A stretch of 64,000 nt of DNA from Schistosoma mansoni (taxonomy: Eukaryota; Platyhelminthes; Trematoda; Strigeidida; Schistosomatidae), in contig NW_017386006.1 in NCBI RefSeq assembly GCF_000237925.1, forward strand, positions 1,860,001 through 1,924,000, given 5' to 3'. The notes below the pieces were generated by a model, which ran no database searches, had not been told where the DNA came from, and saw only the letters and a program-made list of their open reading frames with translations. This document shows positions 1 to 13,968 of the stretch, in pieces (the stretch's first letter is position 1; every line of letters starts with the position of its first letter). Position numbers and translations under genes: made by a program.

Positions 1-272
1 CACTAATATACTTGTAACATGAAGATATTTATGTATAATTGCCTGTAAGACTTCTACCAGACTAGTTGTCGTAAAATAATGAATGCTGATCCAATACATT
101 TATCGTTCATTTTATGAAATCATCGGCTGAATCGCAGATTTAGTTTTTGAAATATAATCTAAGGATAATAAGTTCTCACAATCAGATCTTATAAACCTAT
201 TAGTATTATCTCATTCGATAAAATTTTATAAACACACTTTGTCAAAGCTACTGACAAATAATATCTGTGATT

Positions 273-425
273 GTAAGCCACTATCCATCTTTGCTTACAA
301 TGCTTGTGAATTAAGGCTATATCGAGACAATACGCACAGTATGCACATATGCCAATTAGAGACTGGCCAGTTGCAATCCTAACACATCGATGGGAAGATT
401 CAAACAAACAATACTAAATGAATTT
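273..425 (+). repeat. Sm-alpha tail fragment
   Basis: GTAAGCCACTATCCATCTTT through AACAATACTAAATGAATTT; same tail as the units near 61200 and 63100, lacking head and hammerhead. The minus open frame at 189-407 is a by-product. Confidence 0.8.
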
Positions 426-1186
426 AATATCTGTGATGCTTTTACAGTTTTGTTAATCCTAGGTTTTAGGGTTCAGTGGTTCCAGGATATGTCTTTTAAC
501 TAATAGGCTACATATTTTAATGATATTTCACCTACATTTATTCCGACTATCGAGTAACGTTTCTATACCTTGCGCTTTTAAATATAGTACGTGAGCTAGA
601 TTTCTTGTGTGTTGCTTTGTGTTTTGATTCATTTCAACATTCAGTAAAAAATTCTCATTGCTAGTCGAATCATCACGAGCTAACCAGTCACGCATAAATA
701 TCTACATACATTTCAGCAATTTTTGAAATTTGATATAGAATAACAATCGTTCTCTAAAGTCCCACAAATTTAATGAGGTCAGTTTTATCATTATGCAAAT
801 CTAGAAGTAATTATGTACAAGTTCTTGCCAAAAATGACAAGTGTACAAGGTGATTGAATTGTTTGTCATTCACTTCACTTCAGTTAAAAATGTTCAAATT
901 TCCGTAATTTCTCATCCCATTTTCCAAATATTTTTTTTAACGATAAACATTTGCACAGTTTGTTTACATATTATGAAAGTGTATAATAGAATGCTCTGAA
1001 AATATTTTTGTCAAGTATATTCCCGAATAAGAGTAATCTACTTCATAACATACATATTTGTTTTATGATCTAACTTGTTGAAGACTGAGACCTCTCATCA
1101 CTCTTCAGTATTACACCTCTTTGTTAATTTCTATTTCACCTGAAGAATTGTTTATAGATTCATTCGTATTTCTTTGTATTAAATAG
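426..1186. other. HUWE1 intron, no recognised content
   Basis: AT-rich sequence without splice-flanked open segments that I can support. Presumably intron between unseen upstream HUWE1 exons and the 1187 exon. Confidence 0.5.
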
Positions 1187-1381
1187 TGGGATAAGACTCT
1201 AGACGGACGTCCAAATAATCTACCATCTACTGACAATCTTATCGAAATAAACCCTAGTACACATCAACCTTCTATGCTGCAAGAAGCTCCAAATATATTT
1301 ATCAGCAGTTCCAATAGATTATCTGAGCCACAGATTGCATCTACTGAATCACCGTTGGAAGGAACAGATATTTCTTCACAG
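1187..1381 (+). CDS. HUWE1: HUWE1 exon, linker before UBA
   Basis: A 195-nt open exon of 65 codons, phase 0 at both ends. It begins [10 protein letters not shown] after a TAAATAG acceptor and ends ISSQ before GTAACG. The peptide is Ser/Asn/Pro-rich and has no recognised domain. It is assigned to HUWE1 because it is in phase with the UBA exon downstream and on the same strand. It is the most 5' exon I can support; no exon was recognised in 1-1186. Confidence 0.65.
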
Positions 1382-4300
1382 GTAACGTGTATCTTTGATT
1401 ATTTCAACGATTTTTGATTTATTCATACGTTCCAGTATACAGTAATCTCGACTTTCATATTATAGGTATTAGAGCCAAATGAGGTTACCTGATGACAATC
1501 TCCAGTGCTCTGAAGGACAAATGCATATCATTGGCTAGGAAATGGATTGGTTTTTTAGGGGTTAGAAATATATTCATGTAAATGAATATTTATGCATGTT
1601 ATTCGGTAGCCCAATAGACTTTCTCTTCCACTCTTGTTTTCTCACTCAAGTAGTCAATTTGGCGGATTAGCTTGTGACACGTTGCATATCACTATCAGAG
1701 CGCAAACAACACCCATCCTTCGAATTTTACTTATGTAGCATTGCTGACATTCTTTATTTAAACGTTTGAACCCTTTAATCTTAATTGAAAAAGATAATAT
1801 ATTCCGATCTCATCAATCAGTCATCTAGCCTATGTATATGTGTAGTGAACGAAGACTTGGTGGAGATAAACAATTGTTTATTGCGAAATCAGTGTCTTCG
1901 TAAAATATGAAAACAATGAATTAAATACATCATCTGCACATCTTTCATCAGTTGTCTTACGCAAACTTCATCGTCCCTTCATTCCTATTATTATTACAAT
2001 TACATTTTTTTACGTTCCCGTTATCTTAAACTCGATCTTCTTAATCTTCTGTTTCTAGGCATTCCACTTTTGATTGGTATTATATACTACTTATATCTGT
2101 CAACATGAATAGCATACAGGATGTATATTTATTTATCCATTTACAGAGAATTCTACTATCTTAGTCATTAAATAAAAGTTTGTGTAATCACTTGTGATAA
2201 TTGCCTTCAGTACTATTATTTAAGTATTGATGACGGACGTCTAACTCATTGTAAATCATATTGTTGAGAAAATATCACAATTGATGTGGATACATATTAA
2301 AAACTCGGTAGATCCACGTTCGCAGATTGACTGACTGAAGAGATCACTCACTATTTCAAACCTACTAGATATTTGTCTTCTAATATTCGTCATATTGACT
2401 TTCAGTTGCTGTCATGTTCTTCAGTTCGGCCCTCTCTTTTGACTTATTTCTATCATCTTCCCCATTCAATTAATTATTGTCTTTCATCTATTTGTGTCAA
2501 GAAAATTTGTGGTCAAATTGTGTGCATTTTTCTGTACAAATAGGTTAAAGGTAAACTGAAATATATTTTATTCTTTCAGTAAAGGTTCTGTTTTAAGAAA
2601 ACTAACCATTAATATTGTTATACTTCATGGAAATTATCGTTTGCTCGTATTAATTTTCCTACCGTAAAACTACTTTTAAATACTCAGTGGTAACTATGAA
2701 CCTCTTAGGTTTTACAATGTACAGCCATTAATTATTGTTCAGTCATTTTGGGAAATCAAACTATTTGCTATGGAAAAAAATTTCTGTTTTCACAGACTTT
2801 ATCTACTGCAGTTACTCAAGATCCATCTGCTACACCACTTTTGGTTGATCAAACAATGAGTCAATCAAATGCAATTGATAATGCACCATTCAATATATAT
2901 TTTGATGTTGATACTGTCCCGCCCGATAACGTGATACGTGATCAAGAAGCCCTTCGACTAATGGAAGAAATGGGTTTCGCTCGTGATTTAGCTATTGTCG
3001 CTTTAGAGGTATGTAACGATACGTTAATACATTGTTAACAAAATAGAAAATAACATTTTTTCGTGTTTAATTTATGCTTCCTACTGATTTATGTTCAGTC
3101 TATCTACCTGAGCAAGTATATCATTCTCTTCATTATCATCGAAGATTATATTTGTGTGTGCTGGGAATACTACTCGAGCACCCGAACCGAAGCACGTTAT
3201 TTTCTAGTCTTTGACTTGAAGGTCTAGTGTACAAAGTGGTGGACTAACGTCAGGAGATTCAGTACGATGATAGCCAGTGACCTGAGTAAGTTCATACGCC
3301 ATTCGTACCATCAAAGGTCGGAGTTCATGTACACTGTTGGTTTGGATTTTCAAATTATCCCAGTTCAAGCTCCACATGTTCACTTTTCATCTGCCCACAT
3401 TCATAAAAACGTCCCTAGATTGAAAAGGCAGTGAGTAGGACTTCAGCCGCAGTAGTTATAAATGCGTGGTCACCGTCAGTTGTATACTTATTTTGGTGCC
3501 CAGTCGTACCAGTATATGTGTTTAATATATAAATAATAGTATAATTATCTAGTATTTTCTAAATAAATACATTTTTCTTTCCTTCCCAAAGCAAACTGGA
3601 TGGAATGCCAATGAAGCTGTAAATCTTGTAATAGCAACTTCTCCTCATGATCTCTTACAAAATGCCAATCCTTCCTTTATTTCTGGATTACGAAGAGGTA
3701 GAACATCACGTAGAGCTCAACGTAGACGTACACTTGGAGCTGGTAATGTAGCTAATGAATCCAGTCCATTATTAACTAATGTGGATAATTCACAATTCCA
3801 AACTGATGTTTATGAACATGTAACAGAATTTATTGATAATGTAAGAATTTTTATTACTTTAATTCATGATTGGAATAATCTTTACATTAAATATATTTTT
3901 CAGAAAATTTCTCAATATTATAAAATTAATAAACAAAGTGCAAATTTTATTTTTGTCTCTTAAACTCGATAAAGTTAAATTTTTGCTTATTGTAAATGTA
4001 CTAATCAATTTGCGAATGTTGGCATACTTATTCTTAATGTAAAAATATTCTTAAATGGTGTAATATTATACAAATAATCCTAAATTTTTAATTGTAATCT
4101 CCATATGTTATCGTCATCTAGATCTGCACATGTATCTTGTTTCCTGTTGTACCCGGTCTCTAAGTCTTGTATTTATGGTAGGACTACATAGCTCGTGCTT
4201 TATCGACTGTATACATGAAAAAATCAGCGTGCATAAAGTTTACAATCCGATGTAGGTCCTTAAGTGATTACGTTCACTCTACCAAATCATCTCAAGATGA

Positions 4301-7300
4301 TAAAAGAGGATCAAACAGAGCATATTATTTCCTAGGTTACATCCAGTGTTATTATGTATGGTGGATTTCAATTCTAGCCTGTAGTTCCTATTCGTACGAC
4401 TACTCCCCTTTGCTTTTTAAATAAAGTTAAACTCATTTTTTCCAGCTTAAACTGAATTTTATTCCTTCTGTACGCTTTTTTTTCCAGTTTAGTACTGCTG
4501 AACAAATAGAATCACAAATCAATCCAGAATGTCCCACTTTGTCTGATAACGAAATCCCCTCGTCGTTGGGCGATAAGGACACTCCAACTATAAAACGAAC
4601 CAATGTATCTAAATTTCCACTCGTTATGATGGAATTATGTAATGAGAAAACTTATAATGAAGCATGTGCATCTCTTAAACAAAATGTCTTCAAGACATGT
4701 TATGCTATTGCTAAACATCATCAGTCCTATCAGGTTAGCATTAATTTATAATTTTAACTAATCCTCCACATTATGTGATATTATATTACATAATATTCAG
4801 ACTAATTTATTTTTTCCCGCTCATTAATATTGACTCGGTCATGGGATGCTGATAGTGCTAACTGTGTATATTTAGCATCATTTTGTGAAACCAACTAACA
4901 TTTTACTAACTGAAGATTATTCATTTGTTTATTTCAACACATAAACATTGATAAAAAGGGGCACCAAAATATATTCGCACCACATAAATCATTAAATTCT
5001 TGCGTAGGTTGTATTACTTCCTGGGTGCCCATACTAAAGCATGTGGTTTACTTTAGGACTCACTCTCTGACCCTTTGAATCAAAGATCTAATCTGTGAGG
5101 CAGTGGAGTAATGTCACGAAATGCGATCCCATGATAGCTAGTCGCCGAGAATAGGTTCATACACCATTTGTTCTCTCAAGATTCTGGAACTCATGCACAC
5201 CGTTGATTCGGAATCACGGTTTTCCAACTCCTAGCCTGTCGTATGCCCTGATGGTGTTCTCGTGACTTTCGGGTTGCCTGATCTGCCAAGGGCGATGGGA
5301 CAGTGCATGACAGTATTGTTGTGTACTAGGTTCAAAGAGAATTGTTTGCTATATGCATGCAATTCCGCCCCGTTATTGTTCCTATTTCAGCCCCCAAATG
5401 CCCTGGTACGGCCGAGAGTGGAGAGAGTCCGCTCTATCTCTCGAAATGCTCTCACATGGCCACGCGAATATATAGCCTCTACCAGGGAAGTCCTACTCAC
5501 TTCCTTCTCGTGGCATTACTGTTGTTTACGAAAGTGAGAGGACGAAAAGCGAATGTCCGGCGCTTTAACCAGGTTGATGGACATGGAAAGTCCACATAGG
5601 GGAGTTGGAAAACCCTGACTCCAAACCAATGGTGCACATGGGCTCCAGTATCCTGATGTAACGAATGGCGTATGAACCTATTATTGGTCACCGGCTACCA
5701 TGGGACTGCATCTCCTCACAATGCTCCACTGCCTTGTGGACTAGACCTTTAGGTCAAAGGCTCGGGGTGTGGCCCCCTAAGAAAACCACCTGCTTCAGTC
5801 TGGGCACCTGGGCAGTATCACAGCCCTCACACAAATCAAATGAGATTTGTGAGGCGCATATTTATCTGATGCTTCCTTGTACCAATATTTACGTGTTTCA
5901 ATAAATAAATAAACTCCTAAATAGATGCTCTGTACCCACCAACCCCGTTTAAGCGCTGTATATTCGCTTTACATCTCTTCAATCTCGTAAATAATACCTG
6001 TGCTGCAAGAAGGCAATGAGTAGGATTTCCCTGACAGTGGCTACATACGTGTGGCCATATGAGAGCATTTCGAAAGGGAGAATGGACTCTCATCTGTATC
6101 AGTGTGTTTAGAGGCACTAACAAAAGAAATAAGTACCGCTCTATTGTCATTGCTTTTTGGGGTTAAGTAGTCACAGGAAATTTCATTGATTTTTTTTCTT
6201 AAAGAATAAATTAAATGTATACTTATTTAAAATATTCTGGTCTTCTTTCATTCACTTTCGAACTATACAGTTTTCATTATTGATGTTTTGACGTATACAA
6301 CTAGTCCCTTGAATTTCTGACTTATTAGAGACAATTTCTGTCAAATCATATTTATATCGTTATCAACAAATGACTAGCTTAATACTCAAACCTTAGATAT
6401 ATTCATATTTGAACTATCACACCGGCATTCTTGTGAGGGTCTATCATACGCGAGTTTTCTTAACGCTAAATTCAAACAAATGAATGGGTAGCTTAGTAAG
6501 TACTCAAGTGTATGTCCGACTGGGTTATGATACAAACTGATTATTTAATGGTCAATAATACTGAGTAAGTTTTCATTCGATGGTTGAGTAAAAGGCGAAA
6601 TTCTATACTACACATTAATAGCTCTGTCCGAATTGTTTCGTATTTTTTGTCGATATAATGGTTTTGGTTGTTCCCTAACTTTGAAGATACCTTCTGGCCA
6701 CAGATTTAATTCAACTGTAGAGAATCATTACAAACTAGGAAGGATTATACAATCATGTCTTATTTTTGAGATCCTCAGTATTGTCTACTCATTACTTTTA
6801 GGGTGAAATCAAGCTTAGAATCATCTTCAAACCTCTCAGCAAATGTTAAAGTTTCAGACCAATGCGTTGCCATATAATAGTTCACAAGTTCAATCGTAGT
6901 CTTTCCACAGTTTTGTAAAACCAGTCCTATAAGTTACTTACCTTAATCCTGATATGACTAAATTTCATCTGTCACAACTCTTAACTAGGAATTTGAGAAT
7001 ACTCCTGGCAAACAGGATCTGGTGAACGCATGATTATTATTAAGATAGTAGGTTTGTGTATATTATTCACCAGTTTTAATATTTTACGTTTTTTTTCCTA
7101 TCTTTCATAGATTCTCCATCAAATTGCTGAACTATTTATATCCAGCGGAGAACATGAACAATACATCAATGAGTTATTTGGCGTAGTTACATCGCATCTA
7201 AAGTCATATTTTAGTGTTTCACCTAATAAAACACTTAATAAATCTGACAATGAAAATTATGAGTTCACAAATTATGAGAAAGAACATCAGACTGTCGGAT

Positions 7301-7998
7301 TACATTTAATTGCTCTCTTATTCACTAGATCCCCATTAGTTTGCGCTTGTTTAGCTTGGAGTCATAAACTTCCAAGTGTATTGATTCAATTTGTATCCGA
7401 TTCAGATATTCTAAATAAATCAGTTACTACTACTACTACNNNNNNNNNNNNNNNNNNNNNNNNNNNNNNNNNNNNNNNNNNNNNNNNNNNNNNNNNNNNN
7501 NNNNNNNNNNNNNNNNNNNNNNNNNNNNNNNNNNNNNNNNNNNNNNNNNNNNNNNNNNNNNNNNNNNNNNNNNNNNNNNNNNNNNNNNNNNNNNNNNNNN
7601 NNNNNNNNNNNNNNNNNNNNNNNNNNNNNNNNNNNNNNNACTAGGTCCCCATTAGGTTGCGCTTGTTTAGCTGGGAGTCATACCCTTCCAAGGGTATTGA
7701 TTCAATTTGTATCCGATTCAGATATTCCAACTACATCAGCCACCACTACTACTACTACCAGTAATAGTAGTAGTGGTGGTGTTACTCTCCGTGAAGACAC
7801 TCGAATGGAAGTGGACGAATTCAGTACAGATGTATCTTACAATTCGAATGCTATTTCAAAATCAGATTACTACAAAACACTGACTTTAGCTTTTCTTGTA
7901 TTAGATCAGTATGAAAGAAGTATACAAGTATGTTTTTTTTTAAAAAGATATTAGCTTTCATGTTAAAATATCCATTATTGTTAACATTCCAAGTTATG

Positions 7999-8034
<36 letters not shown>

Positions 8035-11000
8035 TAAATTCGCATCACAAAGTTTCATTCATTCTTTCATAGTAAGCTTCTGTTACGTCTGATGATTGAA
8101 TACTGGATATTGACTTCGTAATCGCTTTTTCATCTTCCAGATCACTCGTAAACTTGAGTCTTTGACGGAAGAGAGGTGGGGATAGAATAAAAGGAGGCTT
8201 TACTTCCAATGTTAGGTGAATTGTAAGAAAGAAACTGTATTTGTAGGCTCACAGGTGACCTCACTTTTGTAGAAGCTTTTTGAAATAGGTTAACTTTAGT
8301 GACGAAATAGGTAGTTATCCAATCAGGGTGTGACACATTATACATCAATTTTCTGAGAGTTTCCTAATCGGGCTAAGTGTTTCCAACATTGTCTTAGCTT
8401 CTGGAGATTTTTCCAATAGCTTTATAAGGTCGGATTTATTGTATTATACATTATTGAATATTATTGTTAACGTACAGTACCGTCATTTAGCGTATTTGTT
8501 TGTGAGACAATAATTTATGGACGCCTTCGAATAACGCCAAAGTGACCTTGAGAAAATTCATCAATCTACCAGGGTTTAAAAATGGTTGTAAATTGGCACA
8601 AGGGATTGGAATTGAGATTTAGAGTTAGGGTTTTCATCATGAACTGAAATAAGCTGGAATGCTATTTCGCCATATGAATAAATGAATTTTGGACTAAAAT
8701 CCAAGACTCTCTATGTTAAATCTGATTGGTTTGTTCATTAGTTACATTCCTGCTATTGAAGTCAATATTCTTGTAATTATCTAGTTGTGCATGATGTTCA
8801 GAGAAAATGGTCAGTCAAGAATGGAGATTAGCTTTTCACTCATCTCTCATTTTATTTTTGTGGTTTAAAATGTTTGTACAAGGGGCGTGGAAACTTATAC
8901 ATACAACTGCTGTTATACAATAACAATTACACGTTTCCTCAAATTCTTTTGTTTTAGGCTCTACGTTTACGTCAAGAATGTGTCAAGCTGTATGCTTCCT
9001 CGCATAATTGGCATTGGTTTGATAATCAAGCAATGCTTTGGCATCCTTATACGAATGAAAGTATACGAATTATTGATAAAAGTTTTCATAAAGGTGATTT
9101 ATGCGCATTTTGTGATATTAATCGTCGACCATATACTGTTGAATTTCCAACTATGACACAAATAAATCTTGTCAGTATGCATAGACGTCCTGTTATGCTT
9201 TTCCCATCCATTTCTGAGAATATAGAAACAGATGAAGCGTCATCAATACAAAGTAAGTAATAGAAATCGTGCACTACAGTTATTCTTACTGATTGCTTAT
9301 TTTTATCGTGATAAAATTTACATACCATTTGTAGATCATAAATTGCATTCATCAATTATCTTAGGATACTTGTCGGTTTTTCTGACATTGCCTAATATAA
9401 AACAAGACTGAGAGTAGCAGAGATGTAGTTTAGTAGTTTGGGGGTTATTGTTTGTTCAATATCTAACGTACAATCTAGTACGCAGTTGTCTTTTGTGTTA
9501 GGTAATCAGCCAGTCAATCAGCTACAACGTAGGACCAGGCACATATATGCATCGGTCCGAGTTGCCACACCTCATTAGCACAACATGATGAACACCAAAT
9601 CCATAGAATTAGTTACTTCAATGGTAGTTAATATATAGAAGAAAGATTGCGCATGAGGATGTAATACAGGAAGAAAGAATTAGTTCGTAGAATGAAAGGT
9701 ACAAAGCAATTTTAATCTCACGGTTTGAGGGAAGACAAAGGGTTTATACACCTACGCCATTGTGATCGATTCTGAGCCATGTCACACAGAGTCTCTAACT
9801 ATTGGTCACAACAGTCGTGCAGACCCCAACCAGGTAGTCTGCATTTGCCAACATGGCTCAGACTAGAAGTTAGTGACTTCAAGGACTGATGCCACGTTTT
9901 GGTTTGGCCGCCCCTAACTTTCTTTCAACCATCCCCAACACTAGTTAGCACTGATCCTCGTGGTAATCAGTGTTCAGGCATACTTAACACGTGGCTCAAC
10001 CATCTCAGTCGGTGAAGACTTACAACCTCATCAACTGATTTACCATCATTCCCTAATACCCTGCGTCTAACCTCACTACTACTTACCCGATGATCCCAGT
10101 AGATGCGAGCAATATTTCTAAGACATCTGTGATCGAATACTAGGAACTTACGAGTATCATCCACTCTTAATGGCCACGTCTCGGAACCATGAATTAGAAC
10201 AGAACGAACTGCTGCGCAGCATACTCATCTCTTAATTGATAGACGGATATCTGGCCTTTGCTATAGGTCACGTAAGTTGGCAAAAGCCAAACGAGCTTCC
10301 TGAATCTCTGCAGAGATTTCGTCAGACACCAGCCCATTAGGTCTGATCAGACTTCTAATATAAGTGAAGTTGTCGACTTGTTCGACTAATTCACTCCCGA
10401 TCCTTAGTTCAGGTGTTGACGCAGGTCAGTCTTGAAGCAACGAATTGCATTTAGAGGGGAAGAAACGCATCCCAAACATACTGGCATTGTTACTCAGTGC
10501 TACCAAAAGACTGCATTTTGTCAGAGTCTTCACCAAACAGGATTATGTCATCTGAGTGGATAAATGGACCTCCTGGTGGGAGATCAATCCCCGGGAATTC
10601 AGTCGATGAGAACGTTATTTCTAGCAGTAGGTCTATGATGAGATTAAACAAAAATGGAGATAGTGGACAACCTTGCTGGACACCATATGAGTTTACAAAA
10701 TCACATGACAGTTCTCCATAAACCTTAACTCGACTGGTAGTGTTCAAGTAAAGAGCCTTCACAAGGTTTATGTACTTCTGTGGTACGCCTTTCGATGACA
10801 GACACTGCCACAGAACCTCTCGGTCCACAAAATCAAATGCTGCTTTTCAGTCAAGAAAAACTATCATTGTCGGGCGCCGATAGATAATAGATAATAGTTC
10901 TTTCATATAATGTTGCATGTACATTTAAATTTTTTCAGTCTTTCCAAATTACTACTTTCTTAATGCATTCGTAAATGTTGTTTAAATCTTCCTGTTATTG

Positions 11001-11728
11001 ATACAAAGAGTCTTTTTATGGTATAAGTATATCATCCTGTGCAAATGATTGCCTATTACTATTAAGTCTTTTTGAAGTACTCGTGTCGTGTTTTTTTTAT
11101 CGACAGACTTTAACTTTCTCTAAACACACCATACTTATAGTTTGAACTTTTTAAATGGCTATATCATTTTTTTTAGCGACACCGTATGAATTGAGTCTAA
11201 TGAATACAAAGATACCAGAATGTTTAAATGCAGAAGAACGTTCAAAACTATGTCATGCATTATTGACACATTTTCGTACTTTCAAAAATTTATCATCAGA
11301 ACAACAATCACATTCAACATTATCCATGTCGGAAAATCAACATTCTGATGATCAGTTGCCTCTACCATCTGACTGTTTAAACGCTATGTTCAGGTTGATG
11401 CTTCGTTTATGCTTTACAAGTTATGAAGATGCAGATAAGTTAGCTGAAGCGGATCTCTTGACAACTCTATTCTCGTATCCACATGCGCCGGAGTTTTCTC
11501 CGGAATTTTCATCTTTCGTTGGTGCTTTGATTTCCGAAGTGAGTTTCTTTTAAAAATTTGTTGTAATTTAGTGGATTCTTTTCTTGTTAGCTTACTATTG
11601 TCTGCTCAAATGAATTCATTTTATTATTGATCTCATCCTGAATGCGATTTTACGATGTATATCCCCTCACCTAATAATGTCCTAATATCGAGTTCAAGCA
11701 CCAGTCATGCATGAGCGACATAGAACGT

Positions 11729-11768
<40 letters not shown>

Positions 11769-13903
11769 TCTACCTAAGCTATCACACTAAATTAGCATAG
11801 AGAAATTAGAGTATCAAGATGAGTACCAAAGTAGTAGTTATAATGTCATCAATGCTAGTACAGAAGACTAAGCATAAACAGTGCGATTCTAGAGGAATAA
11901 ATTCACGGAATAGAATAGTTTAAGATAATTTTAAACTTAAAACCTTAGGAAAGACAACGCGTGAGCACATCTGCACCATTGTAACGAATTTTAACTCATG
12001 TCAATCAATCTCTCCAACCAATGATTACGGTTATCCCCCAGTTCCTAGCCAGATGGTTTACATCTGCCAAGATCGCTCAAATTAATTTTCAATGACTTGA
12101 TGAAATGATGTCACTGTTTTATTTGACCGTCCTAATCTTCTTCGGAACCTACTCGCACTCCTATCAAGGTAATCGATAGTTTGCCATGCATAGTACACGT
12201 TTCAACTGCTTCATTCTATAAGGATTCACTACCTCATCGGCCGATTTACCAGCTTTTCCTTTCTAAACTCAACATTCTTCAATCAATAGTCCTAGCATAC
12301 GCAAACAGTACTTTAAAGTTACCTATGATCAAATACTGCTAAACTACAAAAGTTACACCCTCAATCCCTGTGAGAGCCAGCGTTAGATACCTATGAATTT
12401 GCTGTAGATATATAGTTAAAATCGTTTTATTTTCATCTCTAGACTTTTGACGATACTTCGACAATTGATCGGATAATGAAGGAAATTTGCATCCGAATGT
12501 CCAGATCCGGTATGCCTAATGTGTTTATGGGAATCGATGCTGGCCCTAGAACTTGTCGAGATTTGTTCTATTTATTGAGTTTATGTGCACCTTTGCTTGC
12601 TAAAGATCGTGAACGTGCTCTTAGATTAGCAACAGAAACATTCAGTTTATCTTTGCCCGATAGCGATATAGAAGGTAACTATTAATCTGTAAATACTTTT
12701 TTTGTTTACAATATCACTTTGTTCTTGTAATGAAATCTTTATTTTTAAATTAAATATTACCATCTTCTCTCATTTTATACATTTAAACTAGAAAAAGGAA
12801 GTTATCGCTTTTATTTCGGTTCTCCCCGAACTTTCGTACAAATGAAGTTGAAATTAGCTACGTATTAAATTTGTTTAACTATGACGAAAGATTCTGACTT
12901 ACTTTTTGAATAATTTTAGTACATTGTACATGATTGTTTGCATAGACATAGTGAATTTGTGCATATATACAAGTTTTTAACCAGTTGACACATTACTTAT
13001 AAAATGTCAGGCTTTCTCTGATCCCAAGAATTCTGTTTCTCATCATTGAGTCACCTGACTCAATATCCAGTATACTTATTCCATTGTTGTAAGTGATTCA
13101 GGATCTACGTTTTCTCAGGGTGATGATTTTTCCACAATATATTTTTCAATTCAGTGTACAGTGTAGTTTATTGTATTGCGATTCCATAGCATTTACTCAT
13201 ATGCATCTAACTTAAAACTTTCATATCAGTCGCAATTTTGTTAGTCTTTTTTTCGTTTCGACTGTCACTATTGTTAATTAAAAATCTTACCACCTATTTT
13301 CAGGTAAAGTTTATCCAAAGACGTATATCGTTGAAGAATCTAATCCTCCTGGTGCTGCTGTTTCGGACCGATCTTCAGTAATATCCTTCCCGCTTACTCC
13401 ACATCAGAAGCATTTACTCACCCAGCTGATGGATTTAATTATGTGTTCAACTTGGAAATCTAAAGGAAACCACACTTTCACTGGTCTTCAGCATATAGAA
13501 GTGAGTTTGTCGAGCAGAAATAACATATTTTTATACGTAGATGATAATTAGAATTCTTCTATATCTCCTAACTAATGCAAACACCAATATTTTGATGGCG
13601 TGAATGTAGCCCTTTGCCTCATTAAGGTTTTTTAGTCGCAGTATCGTCCTTGTACATGCACACACACGCACATAAATAATGCCAGTAATTTAAAACCATC
13701 GCAGCTAAATCGCCGAAGATAGTACTTTTATATATGTCACTTGTAAGTAATGGATGCAATAATTGGATAAGTCTTCCTCTTCTTTATATTTATTGTCTAA
13801 TTAAATTAATGGCCACGTTCTTCACCATACGATATAAAGCTTTGATTTATTACTTAGCTGAAGCGTCTATCACTTGCAGCAGTTATGAATGATTTTGTAA
13901 CCG

Positions 13904-13968
<65 letters not shown>

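Noticed and set aside
5262-6150. Several open frames with similar peptides ([16 protein letters not shown]-like)
   Set aside because: They lie in repeat A copies, are broken differently in each, and change with orientation; no conserved protein.
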